Source of the DNA: Haloplanus sp. XH21
Lineage (GTDB): Archaea; Halobacteriota; Halobacteria; Halobacteriales; Haloferacaceae
DNA: 64,000 nucleotides
NCBI RefSeq assembly: GCF_023276355.1
Contig: NZ_JALLPL010000002.1
Span: 124,001-188,000 of the forward strand
Direction of reading: 5' to 3'
Shown: one piece after another, positions 45,230 through 52,858 of the stretch
Position numbering within the stretch: position 1 is the stretch's first letter
How the letters are laid out: every line of letters starts with the position of its first letter
The notes under the pieces: generated by a model
Seen by the model: only the letters and a program-made list of their open reading frames with translations
Told to the model about the DNA's origin: nothing
Databases searched by the model: none
Position numbers and translations under genes: made by a program

Positions 45230-46012
45230 ATGAGTGCTCCATCTGTGCCCCCGAACTCGGGCAAGATCATGAAGGCTGTGCAGCAGGCCTTACGCGGGCT
45301 CGACGTCGGGTCAATGGAGGCCGTGCAAATCCTCTCGTGGGCAAACAGTGAGACACCAGCAATCTACGACCGGGATCAAACCGCGTATCTCGTCCTCGGA
45401 AGCTACCGCGATCCGTATCTCCGACGCGTACGGGCAGTCAGTGATCGGCTGAACCGCCGATACGGAACATATGCCTTCCTCATTGGAGACCTCTCAGACA
45501 TCGACCTCCCCCGACTTCCGGAGTTCCGCGTGAAGTTCCATATCACGGCGACACTCTGTGATTATGTGGCTGCTGTGTTCGAGCAAGATGCGGGCGGTGA
45601 GATCAACGAACTCGGCAAACTGGGCGAAACAGAGTACTTCGAGAAGGCGTACGCCTTCCCGCGCGCATACCAATGGGAAACGGAGGACCACCTCACCGAC
45701 GAACGTGATGTAATCGCTGCTGCTGCGCAGATCAGCGCTGCCACCGGCATCGATGATGAGACGAAGACTGCAGAACTCGAGGCCCTCGTCGAACGAGCGG
45801 ACGACACTGGGATCGACATATCGGTCGATGCGGTGAGAACCACGCTTGAGGAACACGATATCGAGGTTCCGTCGTACAGCTGGGTGCATCTGAATGACTT
45901 CCGTCTCTTCGAACTCCACGGACGATGTTATCCCTGGACGACTGTGGAAGAGTTACTCGGCGCTACAGATGATCTTCCAGGGTCACCGAGACCAGGGTGG
46001 GAACAACGATAA
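45230..46012 (+). CDS. Partner of the winged-helix protein; possible deoxyribosyltransferase/TIR-like fold
   Basis: A 260-residue protein. Residues about 45-130 carry TAYLVLGSYRDPYLRRVRAVSDRLNRRYGTYAFLIGD, a pattern shared with the broken relatives at 17544 and 51808 and reminiscent of nucleoside-deoxyribosyltransferase/TIR-like folds (GSY at a strand end, then LNRR, then FLI.D, then a D..V..F strand). The C-terminal 100 residues are additional (coil, then YSWVHLNDFRLFELHGRCYPW). It is the only intact copy of three in this window. The gene ends 15 bases before T element 3. Function unknown; the fold is a hypothesis. Confidence 0.6.
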   Translation: MSAPSVPPNSGKIMKAVQQALRGLDVGSMEAVQILSWANSETPAIYDRDQTAYLVLGSYRDPYLRRVRAVSDRLNRRYGTYAFLIGDLSDIDLPRLPEFRVKFHITATLCDYVAAVFEQDAGGEINELGKLGETEYFEKAYAFPRAYQWETEDHLTDERDVIAAAAQISAATGIDDETKTAELEALVERADDTGIDISVDAVRTTLEEHDIEVPSYSWVHLNDFRLFELHGRCYPWTTVEELLGATDDLPGSPRPGWEQR

Positions 46013-46026
46013 ATCCAGTTTTAATA

Positions 46027-46044
46027 TTAATTCTAATCTTAAGG
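46027..46044 (+). repeat. T element 3
   Basis: TTAATTCTAATCTTAAGG; its 16-base core is the exact reverse complement of T element 2. Together they bracket the 1.6 kb unit with the winged-helix gene and its partner. Confidence 0.65.
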
Positions 46045-46074
46045 GAAGGTCTTCCGTTGTTGTTCGACATCAGC

Positions 46075-46926
46075 GTGCCCAATCGAAAGCAGACCCAGTA
46101 TCAGAACCTGGACATCCCCGTTGGAATGTTGGATAACGACTTTCGAAATCCCGATCTGGACCGATACGTCGCCCGGTTTTTCGAATACGAACCCAAGGTT
46201 GGCGTGATCGGAGATGTGTACGAAGGAGACGACGTCGACGAGTACGTGGCGGCTGCCCGCGAAATTCAGGCAAGTTATCCCGACGCAGAACTCGTCATCG
46301 TCCCGAAGTGCCGCGAAGTGATCGACACGATCCCCGACGGCGTCGTGCTCGGCTACTCGCGGGGGTATGCCGATCGATTGGCGCACGAGTTCTCCGAGCC
46401 GACTGACTGGCGTGGCCGCCGTGTGCATATCCTCGGTGGCAGCCCACCGAAACAGTGGGACGTCATCCAGCAGTTGACCCGACCGACACTCACAGGCGAG
46501 CCACCGGCCGACATCGTCGGCCTCGACTGGAACGGGCTGCATCGCGGCGCGCAGTTCGGGGAGTTCTGGACGGCTGACGGCTGGGATGATAGCGGACGTG
46601 ACGCCTCCCACGTCACAGTTCGGAAGACAGTCCGACACAGTCTCGCCCGCATCAAAGCCTTTTGGCAGTCTCACGGCGTCTGGCCCGACTCAACGCCACA
46701 TAGCGACACCCTCGAAATCGAATACGAGGGACCGTCACTGACCGATCTCGATAGTGCTGCCTGTACCGAATGCGGAGCGAACGTCTGGACGACACGCCGC
46801 GGCCCATTCATTGCCGAGTATGATACCGGCGTGCTCTGTGGCTACGAGTGCTACATCTCGCATCGCCATCGAAACAACCACGAGGAGATTGCCGGCGACC
46901 AGAGCGTGTACATTCCGCCAGCGTGA
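46075..46926 (+). CDS. DUF6610 protein, 5'-altered copy (block 2)
   Basis: A 283-residue frame from GTG 46075 (an ATG at 46126 is also possible). It shares nearly all of the block 3 protein: LDIPVGMLDNDFRNPDLDR, ELVIVPKCREVIDTIPD, VLGYSRGYADRLAHEF, RRVHILGGSPPKQW, DIVGLDWNGLHRGAQFGEFW and a C-terminal zinc ribbon CTECGANVW...CGYECY. About 20 N-terminal residues present in block 3 (AFLHRVPY...VPGF) are missing; homology ends about 30 bases after T element 3. HILGGSP and GLDWNG recall the TIM-barrel of tRNA-guanine transglycosylase/DpdA enzymes; this is a hypothesis. Confidence 0.72.
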   Translation: MPNRKQTQYQNLDIPVGMLDNDFRNPDLDRYVARFFEYEPKVGVIGDVYEGDDVDEYVAAAREIQASYPDAELVIVPKCREVIDTIPDGVVLGYSRGYADRLAHEFSEPTDWRGRRVHILGGSPPKQWDVIQQLTRPTLTGEPPADIVGLDWNGLHRGAQFGEFWTADGWDDSGRDASHVTVRKTVRHSLARIKAFWQSHGVWPDSTPHSDTLEIEYEGPSLTDLDSAACTECGANVWTTRRGPFIAEYDTGVLCGYECYISHRHRNNHEEIAGDQSVYIPPA

Positions 46927-46937
46927 CGCCACGAGTG

Positions 46938-46965
46938 GTTTTTCGCGCCCCGGAGGGGGCGGGGG
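46938..46965 (+). promoter_or_regulatory. L leader element (MSQQQ gene, block 2)
   Basis: GTTTTTCGCGCCCCGGAGGG and the following GGCGGG: T-tract plus GC-rich self-complementary stretch, 60 bases before the GTG at 47002. Downstream AGAAAGTCCTCCGAGAAGGT is also shared with block 3. Confidence 0.65.
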
Positions 46966-47001
46966 CTCGATCCAGAAAGTCCTCCGAGAAGGTGATTTTC
47001 C

Positions 47002-47349
47002 GTGAGTCAACAACAGCGTCCGAACGACGTCTCGATCGACGACATTCCAGTCGACGTATCGAACACCCAATCAGGCGAAGTCGACCCCGCCGAAGTACCC
47101 GAGGAAATGCGATCGATCACTCGTGGACTCGCAAGCGAGCAACCGCCGACGAATCCGCTCGTCGTCCTGAAGGCCGCCCGCTGGTGGTATATACATGGTA
47201 AGGGTGGGACCGATCCCGCGTTCCAGTGGGCGATCGAGTGGGCACGACACCTCGCGACGGACACGCCGAGCGATGTCGACCAGTTCGATACGTTCCTCGA
47301 GTATCTCGTCACGATCGGCCTCGCTGACGAGAAAGCAGCGCTTCGCTAA
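47002..47349 (+). CDS. Small haloarchaeal plasmid protein (MSQQQ family), block 2
   Basis: A 115-residue acidic protein starting at GTG. The N-terminal half is hydrophilic (VSIDDIPVD, TQSGEVDP) and the C-terminal half helical: ITRGLASEQPPTNPL, KAARWWYIHGKGGTDPAFQW and WARHLATDTPSD. It is nearly the same as the protein at 63021 and the N-terminal part of the fusion at 13210. It always precedes ArdC, which suggests a joint function. No known domain recognised. Confidence 0.75.
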   Translation: MSQQQRPNDVSIDDIPVDVSNTQSGEVDPAEVPEEMRSITRGLASEQPPTNPLVVLKAARWWYIHGKGGTDPAFQWAIEWARHLATDTPSDVDQFDTFLEYLVTIGLADEKAALR

Positions 47350-47439
47350 CTGATCCCCATTCACACTGTGGGGGGCTGCTGGACACTACCGGCCAGAAGT
47401 AGTGTTGACCGTGATCTGTGCAGACTAAACGAAATTCGG

Positions 47440-47595
47440 TTAGAACTGGTAGCAGGCAACCTCTTCTTCACCACAGGTCGGACACGTTTCGGCATCCTCG
47501 GAAAGGGTCGTTCCGCAGTGCCGGCACTCATACAGGGTAGATGTCGTGGACGTCCGAGTACCAACGACCCCGCGAAGCGTTTCAACGAGACCCAT
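47440..47595 (-). CDS. Zinc-ribbon microprotein (51 residues)
   Basis: ATG 47595 to a stop at 47440. MGLVETLRGVVG, a Thr/Ser linker, then ECRHCGTTLSEDAETCPTCGEE give a two-knuckle zinc ribbon. It lies on the opposite strand between the MSQQQ and ArdC genes and has no counterpart in block 3, where only about 80 bases separate those genes. Role unknown. Confidence 0.6.
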   Translation of the reverse strand: MGLVETLRGVVGTRTSTTSTLYECRHCGTTLSEDAETCPTCGEEEVACYQF

Positions 47596-47678
47596 CCTCC
47601 CGGTGATTGTGTCGCACTGGTTGTTAATCCCAGCCTCCGATAGCAGCCCCGATCTAAACCTCCCGAAGTCGCGCCGAT

Positions 47679-47709
47679 GTTTATTGTGCGCCCCCGAGGG
47701 GTGCGGCGC
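47679..47709 (+). promoter_or_regulatory. L leader element (ArdC gene, block 2)
   Basis: GTTTATTGTGCGCCCCCGAG followed by GGGTGCGGCGC; 50-80 bases before the ArdC start. Closely matches the element at 63378-63407. Confidence 0.65.
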
Positions 47710-47758
47710 GTCCTGACTTCTCGGAGACGTCGTCGTACTCGATGTGATGCAATCCATG

Positions 47759-48685
47759 ATGACAGCCAGTGAGTCGGGGGTCTCGTTCGAGGAGACCGAC
47801 ACCCGACACGACGAGATGCACAGTACCATCGAAGACTGGATCGACGAGCTCGTCGCAGACGTCGACGAGGCAAAAGCCAGCCAACAGTTCCAGGAGTGGC
47901 TCGATGTCCAGTCCCGATTCCACGACTACTCCCATCGCAACACCCTCTTGATCAAGCTCCAGTATCCCGAGGCAACCCGCGTAGCGGGCTACAATACGTG
48001 GCGGTCGGAGTTCGACCGGCACGTCCAAGAGGGCAAACAGGCGATCTGGATCTGGGCACCCATTATTACGAAGCAGTGCCCTGAGTGCGAGAACTCACCG
48101 AGCTACCACGAGCAAAGCGACTGTGACTACGACGAGACACCGGCCGAGGAGTGGTCCGAAGGACTGGTTGGATTCAAACCAACTGCCGTCTTCGATGTGT
48201 CTCAAACCGAGGGCGAACCGCTCCCCGAGCTGGAAACCGAGGCAGCTGGTGACGCCGACGACCTGGTGCCAGTACTCCTCGATGCAGCAACTACGCTCGA
48301 CATAGACGTCCGTGTCGTCGACGCTGCCGAGTGGGAGCATGGCGACGCGAAAGGCGTCTGCAAACACCGGACTCCCCACGAGGGCCAGCCCGTTGTCGAA
48401 GCGAAAGCCCGCTCAAATCAGGCCGATCTCGCGGTGACATTGGTTCACGAGTACGCCCACGCGCTGCTTCATTTCGATGGCGACGACGAGCCCGAGCGCG
48501 CAAAACGCGAGGTCGAAGCGGAAGCTGTTGCGTACATCGTCGGGCGGTATTTCAACCTGGATACGAGCGGGTCAGCGTTCTATCTTGCCGCGTGGCAGGA
48601 CGACGATGCGGAGAGCATTCAGGAGCGTCTCGGTCGGATCAGTTCGACCGCTCAAGAGATCATCGACACAGTTGTAGAGGGCTGA
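47759..48685 (+). CDS. ArdC-like antirestriction/metallopeptidase protein, block 2
   Basis: A 308-residue protein from ATG 47759 (an ATG at 47744 is also open). The N-terminal ArdC-type ssDNA-binding domain has FQEWLDVQSRFHDYSHRN and QAIWIWAPIITKQC; a zinc-knuckle-like CPECENSPSYH...CDYDE follows. The C-terminal domain has the zinc peptidase motif HEYAHALLH (about residue 235) and EVEAEAVAYIVGRYF with the third ligand Glu. Antirestriction ArdC proteins are carried by conjugative plasmids and protect DNA on entry. Followed 19 bases on by S6. Confidence 0.85.
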   Translation: MTASESGVSFEETDTRHDEMHSTIEDWIDELVADVDEAKASQQFQEWLDVQSRFHDYSHRNTLLIKLQYPEATRVAGYNTWRSEFDRHVQEGKQAIWIWAPIITKQCPECENSPSYHEQSDCDYDETPAEEWSEGLVGFKPTAVFDVSQTEGEPLPELETEAAGDADDLVPVLLDAATTLDIDVRVVDAAEWEHGDAKGVCKHRTPHEGQPVVEAKARSNQADLAVTLVHEYAHALLHFDGDDEPERAKREVEAEAVAYIVGRYFNLDTSGSAFYLAAWQDDDAESIQERLGRISSTAQEIIDTVVEG

Positions 48686-48703
48686 ATACCCCCTCCCCCG
48701 CTG

Positions 48704-48744
48704 TTAACCAACTCCGGGGGTACTTTGTCTACACTGTTGGTTAA
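48704..48744. repeat. S element 6
   Basis: TTAACCAAC at 48704-48712 and TGTTGGTTAA at 48735-48744, 41 bases overall. Equivalent in position and spacer to S1. Confidence 0.85.
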
Positions 48745-48808
48745 TTCGTTCGGCGTCCGATCCCGTGTGTTTCGAGCGATCCCAAGGCATACCCACCGGC
48801 AGTCGATG

Positions 48809-49504
48809 TTATAGTTCAGAATCGATTCGGCGCTGCTGGTCACGAAGGAACTCAACGACGGCATCGATATCCTGTTCGGGAACCGTTTGCTGTTCGAAGA
48901 CCCCCTTGAACGCGTCCGCAAAATCTTCCGACGTGAGTCGGTCGAGGACAGTCTCGATGCGACCAGCGAGCTTCGTGGACTCCCCGCGATGCAGATGAGT
49001 CGCGATCCGGTCGAAATCCGCGCCAGCAGCCAGCACCACCAGATCCCGGGAGTCTGCCTTGCGGCCACTGTGGAGTTTCACCGCGAACAGCAACTCCCGT
49101 TCCGGAATCCTGGCTGTTACCGGGCGCCCGGTTCGCAGTTCCTCGGTGACAGAGTGCTGGGCCAGATAGCGATACGACCACTCAGCTTCCGTCTGGCGGC
49201 AACCAAGCGCGTCGACCATCGCGTCGAACTGAACCGGATTCCCGATGTCTTTCGTAAACCGGATAGTCCGGCCCTCGTAGAGTTCGTTTCGCTCGACATC
49301 GGCCGTTTTCTCGTAGCCGCGGTCGGTGAGAAGGTCGGTGTAGTCGTCGACCGCTTGTGCCGGAATGACGACGTCGACGTCCGTGGTGAAGCGCTGGTTG
49401 AACGCCGCGATCGCCCACCCACCGACGAGCACGTACGGCAGGTCAGCCGCAATAACTGCCTCCAGCGTATCCAGCAATTCGTCTTCGCGTTCGCCGAGGC
49501 TCAT
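48809..49504 (-). CDS. AbiEii-like nucleotidyltransferase (putative toxin), copy 2
   Basis: A 231-residue protein with the same GGW...TTDVDVV nucleotidyltransferase core as the protein at 15185; only about five residues differ. It overlaps the HTH gene by four bases (49501-49504). Here the S element and the operon are not split by an insertion sequence, so this copy shows the original arrangement: S6, toxin, antitoxin, S7. Confidence 0.8.
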   Translation of the reverse strand: MSLGEREDELLDTLEAVIAADLPYVLVGGWAIAAFNQRFTTDVDVVIPAQAVDDYTDLLTDRGYEKTADVERNELYEGRTIRFTKDIGNPVQFDAMVDALGCRQTEAEWSYRYLAQHSVTEELRTGRPVTARIPERELLFAVKLHSGRKADSRDLVVLAAGADFDRIATHLHRGESTKLAGRIETVLDRLTSEDFADAFKGVFEQQTVPEQDIDAVVEFLRDQQRRIDSEL

Positions 49505-50175
49505 GCATTCAAACGCGGATCCTCGTGGGACGCGTCGATATCGCGGTCATACTCGTCGGCGATCATCTCCAGCGCTGGCTCGTAGTTCACCCGGTACTCC
49601 AACATGTGCTCGATTGCCTCATCCAACGGAATGACCGGATTGCCGTCGACCCACTCGCGAGTGATGTCCCCACTCGTCGGGAACAACACGTACGAGACGG
49701 TCGCGTCGTAGTCGGTTGCATCCGGCCGCTCTTCGATCCGGCTCGGAATGCCGAACTCGTCGAAGAACGCCGTCCACCGTTCGACGTCCTGGTCGGCGAC
49801 CTGTATGAAGATCGGGTAGTCGTCGTGGCCGCGGGCGATCTGATAACCGCCGTGGGTCCAGACGTAGACGCCGTCGATTTTCGTGTACGCAAAGGGCATC
49901 CCCGCGAAGTGCGGAATAACGTAGCCCTCGTCGATTGAGGGGGGAACAGCGCGAGAGATGGCCGCGACGAGATCGTAGTAGCGATCCCTGACAGCGTAAT
50001 TCTCGATGTAGACGCCGTCCTCGCGCCGGATGAAGCCTGCGTCCTCCAACCGCTCGATCCAGTCGTAGACCCACGAGTAGGAGCCGTCGATCTTCTGGGC
50101 GATCCGACGAATCGAGTCGCCCGGCCGGGCCGCGACCATGATCTTCGCCGCGGTCTCGTCGACGTACTCCATCAT
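49501..50175 (-). CDS. Winged-HTH protein (putative AbiEi-like antitoxin), copy 2
   Basis: A 224-residue protein almost the same as that at 15877 (about six differences), with the N-terminal winged helix and the MPFAYTKIDGVYVWTHGG domain. It is the first gene of the operon. The high identity over the operon, against clearer divergence in the neighbouring SWIM genes, indicates recent copying or exchange of this unit between blocks. Confidence 0.75.
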   Translation of the reverse strand: MMEYVDETAAKIMVAARPGDSIRRIAQKIDGSYSWVYDWIERLEDAGFIRREDGVYIENYAVRDRYYDLVAAISRAVPPSIDEGYVIPHFAGMPFAYTKIDGVYVWTHGGYQIARGHDDYPIFIQVADQDVERWTAFFDEFGIPSRIEERPDATDYDATVSYVLFPTSGDITREWVDGNPVIPLDEAIEHMLEYRVNYEPALEMIADEYDRDIDASHEDPRLNA

Positions 50176-50306
50176 CGTTAGTTATCGGTATCGCATCTAA
50201 CTGTATTAGTCTTGTCCCCCGTATTCCCTATAAAATTATCTCTATACAAATATACCATTCTTGGCTCCGGTAATCCGATCCGGCTCAGAATTTGAGCGGA
50301 GATGAA

Positions 50307-50348
50307 TTAACCAACAGAGGATACGATGGATCGCTATTTGTTGGTTAA
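50307..50348. repeat. S element 7
   Basis: TTAACCAACA at 50307-50316 and TGTTGGTTAA at 50339-50348, 42 bases overall. Equivalent to S2. It is followed at once by the L leader of the SWIM gene. Confidence 0.85.
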
Positions 50349-50380
50349 GTTTTTCAGCGCCCGCCAAGGGGCGGAGGCGC
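50349..50380 (+). promoter_or_regulatory. L leader element (SWIM copy 2)
   Basis: GTTTTTCAGCGCCCGCCAAG followed by GGGCGGAGGCGC; ends 20 bases before the ATG at 50401. Confidence 0.65.
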
Positions 50381-50400
50381 ACTCCCGTCTTCACCGACCC

Positions 50401-51219
50401 ATGATTGACCGATATCTAACGACCGTTCTCGACGAGGCAGAGCGAGTCGCAGAGCACCACGAGCAGGTCGCCCAATCTTCGGACCATCCGGAACACGAGT
50501 ATCTCCGGTACGCCGTCCTTCGGCTGCTCGAAGGAGAGGCTGACGACACATCGGTGGAAGTACCGCAGGTTGACGGCGTGACTGTCGGCTACGGAGAGGA
50601 CGACGCGATGTGCAACAGTTGGGACGACGACGTCGAGTGGTGGGAGACGGTTCCGCCGCAGGAGGAGTGTACTCGCTTCCGGGTGTTCTACCCCGACGAG
50701 TACGACGCTGTTCCGCGAGTCATCGTCGACGTGATGGCAGCACTCGGGGCGTGGCGTGTCTGGATCGGGAGCGCAGCCGCCTGTGGCTCCTACGACCATC
50801 GCGAGCGGCGGGAAGTCCACTATCTGTGGCCGGAGGGGCATCCGGTTGAGGCCCTGCTTGCGAATCGCCTCCAGGATCCCGAAGCTGCGGTTGCCCCAGA
50901 CGGCGGCCGCTCCGGCGACGTGCGCGATCGGATGGTCGTCACGGAGCACTCGACCCAGCACGACGACCTCGAGCCGCGAACCAGCCGTGCCGTCGACGAA
51001 TCGATGGCCGTCTCGCTGCTCGAAAAGGGTGGCCGCTATGAGGTCCGATCGGCGTCCGGAAACTGGTACGAAGTCGACGTGATCAGCGGGTCGTGTACGT
51101 GTCCAGACTGGCGGAAGCGTACGCCCGAGGGCGGCTGTAAACACCTCCGGCGAGTCGATCATGAGATCAAACAGGGGCAGGTCCCACGACCTGATGGGCG
51201 CCTCCCCTCGAACTCGTAG
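50401..51219 (+). CDS. SWIM zinc-finger protein, copy 2
   Basis: A 272-residue protein from ATG 50401; a frame from 50326 would run through S7 and the L element and is less likely. It has MIDRYLTTVLDEAERVAEHHEQ, a central domain (FRVFYPDEYDAVPRVIVDVMAALGAWRVW) and the SWIM signature CTCPDWRKRTPEGGCKHLRRV near the end. SWIM domains (CxCx(n)CxH) bind DNA or partner proteins. The family is unassigned. It lies between S7 and S8, as copy 1 lies between S2 and S3. Confidence 0.78.
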   Translation: MIDRYLTTVLDEAERVAEHHEQVAQSSDHPEHEYLRYAVLRLLEGEADDTSVEVPQVDGVTVGYGEDDAMCNSWDDDVEWWETVPPQEECTRFRVFYPDEYDAVPRVIVDVMAALGAWRVWIGSAAACGSYDHRERREVHYLWPEGHPVEALLANRLQDPEAAVAPDGGRSGDVRDRMVVTEHSTQHDDLEPRTSRAVDESMAVSLLEKGGRYEVRSASGNWYEVDVISGSCTCPDWRKRTPEGGCKHLRRVDHEIKQGQVPRPDGRLPSNS

Positions 51220-51336
51220 ATTCGTCCAGAGTTCGAGGATGCTCGAAGGGCTGTAACATCAGACGAAACTCCTTGATGGAGAGTTTCGAGTATTGATACA
51301 GCTGCTGGAGAACCGGTGAGAGCCGTTGGTAGCGGC

Positions 51337-51377
51337 TTAACCAACAAAACTATGCGGTTTGCGCCTTTGTTGGTTAA
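51337..51377. repeat. S element 8
   Basis: TTAACCAACA at 51337-51346 and TGTTGGTTAA at 51368-51377, 41 bases overall; ends 13 bases before the DUF6788 start codon. Equivalent to S4. Confidence 0.85.
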
Positions 51378-51390
51378 CACAGATCGGCCC

Positions 51391-51714
51391 ATGTCCTACG
51401 AGCCACCGACGCCCCCAGCGGACCTCCCCACCGACGTCATCGACACACTCAACGACTATTCACCCGAGCTGCTCCGAGACGTTGCCCACTATGCCGAGGA
51501 CCTCGCCGAGCATCGCGAGCGCCAGGCCCGCCTTGCCGAAGCGGAGGAGGAAGACGAGATCGACGAGCGACCCGATGACCTCCCCGATGATGTCCCGACG
51601 AAGGCGACGATCACGATCAAGGAGATCAACGATAACCGCTACTACTACTGGCAGTGGCGGGAAGGAGATCGTGTCAAATCAAAGTACAAATCCCCAGTGA
51701 ATCCGGACGAGTAG
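51391..51714 (+). CDS. DUF6788-like small protein, copy 2
   Basis: A 107-residue acidic protein closely related to that at 19724: MSYEPPTPPADLP, a helical middle, RPDDLPDDVP and TIKEINDNRYYYWQWREGD. Same S element in front. Followed by the pseudogene at 51808 and then an ORB-like remnant, whereas in block 1 the ORB-like repeats follow directly. Confidence 0.72.
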   Translation: MSYEPPTPPADLPTDVIDTLNDYSPELLRDVAHYAEDLAEHRERQARLAEAEEEDEIDERPDDLPDDVPTKATITIKEINDNRYYYWQWREGDRVKSKYKSPVNPDE

Positions 51715-51807
51715 ACGGACTAGTACCTCAGTCGGATGGCCAGTTGTTCGGGGAGACACCCCGTCTGCGAAGTGAAAGACGCAGGGTACGGGAGAAGTCC
51801 CGAGTTG

Positions 51808-52404
51808 ATGAGTGAGGATCCGGTCACTGTCGACGAACTCGCCGAGAAAGCCGACGAGTATCTGCACGAAGCTCACCCACACCGGAAGAATACGAAGCGC
51901 TGAAACAGAGTGTTGCGAAGCTCACGCCGATCTTCTCAGCTGAGAATTCGTACTTTGTCCTCGGCAGCTACGGGAAACCCGAAATCCGTCCTCTCCAGCT
52001 CGTAGAAGATCGCCTCAACCGACAGCCCGGTGCGTACGCGTTCCTGATGATCAACATTCGAAGCGAGTGGACGAAAACCTACCTCAAGTTCCGGCTGCTC
52101 GCCGATCATACAGACGTCATCGTGGGCGTCACCGAACACGCCCAGGGCTGCTTCCTCGTCGAGCAGGGCTACTTCACAGCTCTCGAGGAGTACTTTGCGA
52201 AGACGCACGTGTTCAAACACGACGTACAATACGATAGATGTGGACGCGATCGACACAAACGTAGCCGTCGAGAGTCCCTACAGTGGAATGCAGACCGCGA
52301 TCTTCGAGATGCTCAACGATGCTAGGCGTCTCTGCCGGTGGACGACTGAGGACGACCTCGTCGAGTGTACCGAGGCTCTCGTGAGTGATCAGGAATACCC
52401 GTAG
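51808..52404 (+). pseudogene. Frameshifted relative of the 45230 protein
   Basis: ATG 51808 opens MSEDPVTVDELAEKADEYLHE; a frameshift near 51885 leads to EEYEALKQSVAKLTPIFSAE, SYFVLGSYGKPEIRPLQLVEDRLNR, AYAFLMINIRSEW and LLADHTDVIVGVTEHAQGCFLVEQGY; a second near 52236 leads to AIDTNVAVESPYSGM...RRLCRWTTEDDLVECTEAL and the stop at 52404. So the full-length family is about 195-200 residues. It gives the C-terminal half that the S3-truncated copy at 17544 has lost. The VGVTEHAQGC...E pattern supports a nucleoside-deoxyribosyltransferase/TIR-like guess. Confidence 0.7.
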
Positions 52405-52508
52405 ACAGAGACGAATCGGTTACTCCCACCCCCGACGTTTCTGTCGTTTCTCCACGAAATCCTGTTCACCGATGGCCCAGACAACGAATGAACTCGAACA
52501 GGAAGACA

Positions 52509-52529
52509 TCCCCCGTTTTCGAGTAGTAA
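52509..52529 (+). repeat. ORB-like repeat remnant, block 2
   Basis: TCCCCCGTTTTCGAGTAGTAA followed by GTGCGGGGTGAATCCG, matching repeat 3 and its flank next to orc gene 1 (20270-20305). The orc gene itself is absent here. Confidence 0.7.
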
Positions 52530-52648
52530 GTGCGGGGTGAATCCGTGCAAGATTGGGTCTTCGAACCACGAACCCTCACGCGATAAGTAGTCCACTGGAG
52601 AGCGATTACAAATGCTCGTAAATGAAATTTCGTTTAGATGCTGTCAGA

Positions 52649-52826
52649 CACTCCACTATTGCCAGTAAAATCGGAGGACAAGACGCTATTTGATGAAATT
52701 GGCAACGGTGGTCCTGATAGTAACTAGTCGGATTGATTGGAACAAGGAAGTTACTGGCAACACCGGAGAGGGTACTGGAGAAACTGGCACTGACGGTTGC
52801 GCGGTTACTGGCAAAAGTGGAGAGGG
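52649..52826. repeat. Iteron cluster of origin 2, downstream side
   Basis: CACTCCACTATTGCCAGTAA at 52649-52668 (minus orientation), TTACTGGCAACACCGGAGAG at 52751-52770 and TTACTGGCAAAAGTGGAGAG at 52805-52824, with weaker copies between (GGCAACGGTGG, ACTGGCACTGACGG). The family is unrelated to the ORB-like repeats of origin 1. The stretch 52405-52858 has no gene. Confidence 0.7.
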
Positions 52827-52858
52827 TATTGGCAGTACTGGTATTGTCGGTTGAGAAG

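Noticed and set aside
50326-50400. Earlier start for SWIM copy 2 at 50326
   Set aside because: It would code through the S7 arm and the L leader; block 1 has CTG at this position, and the ATG at 50401 directly follows the leader.
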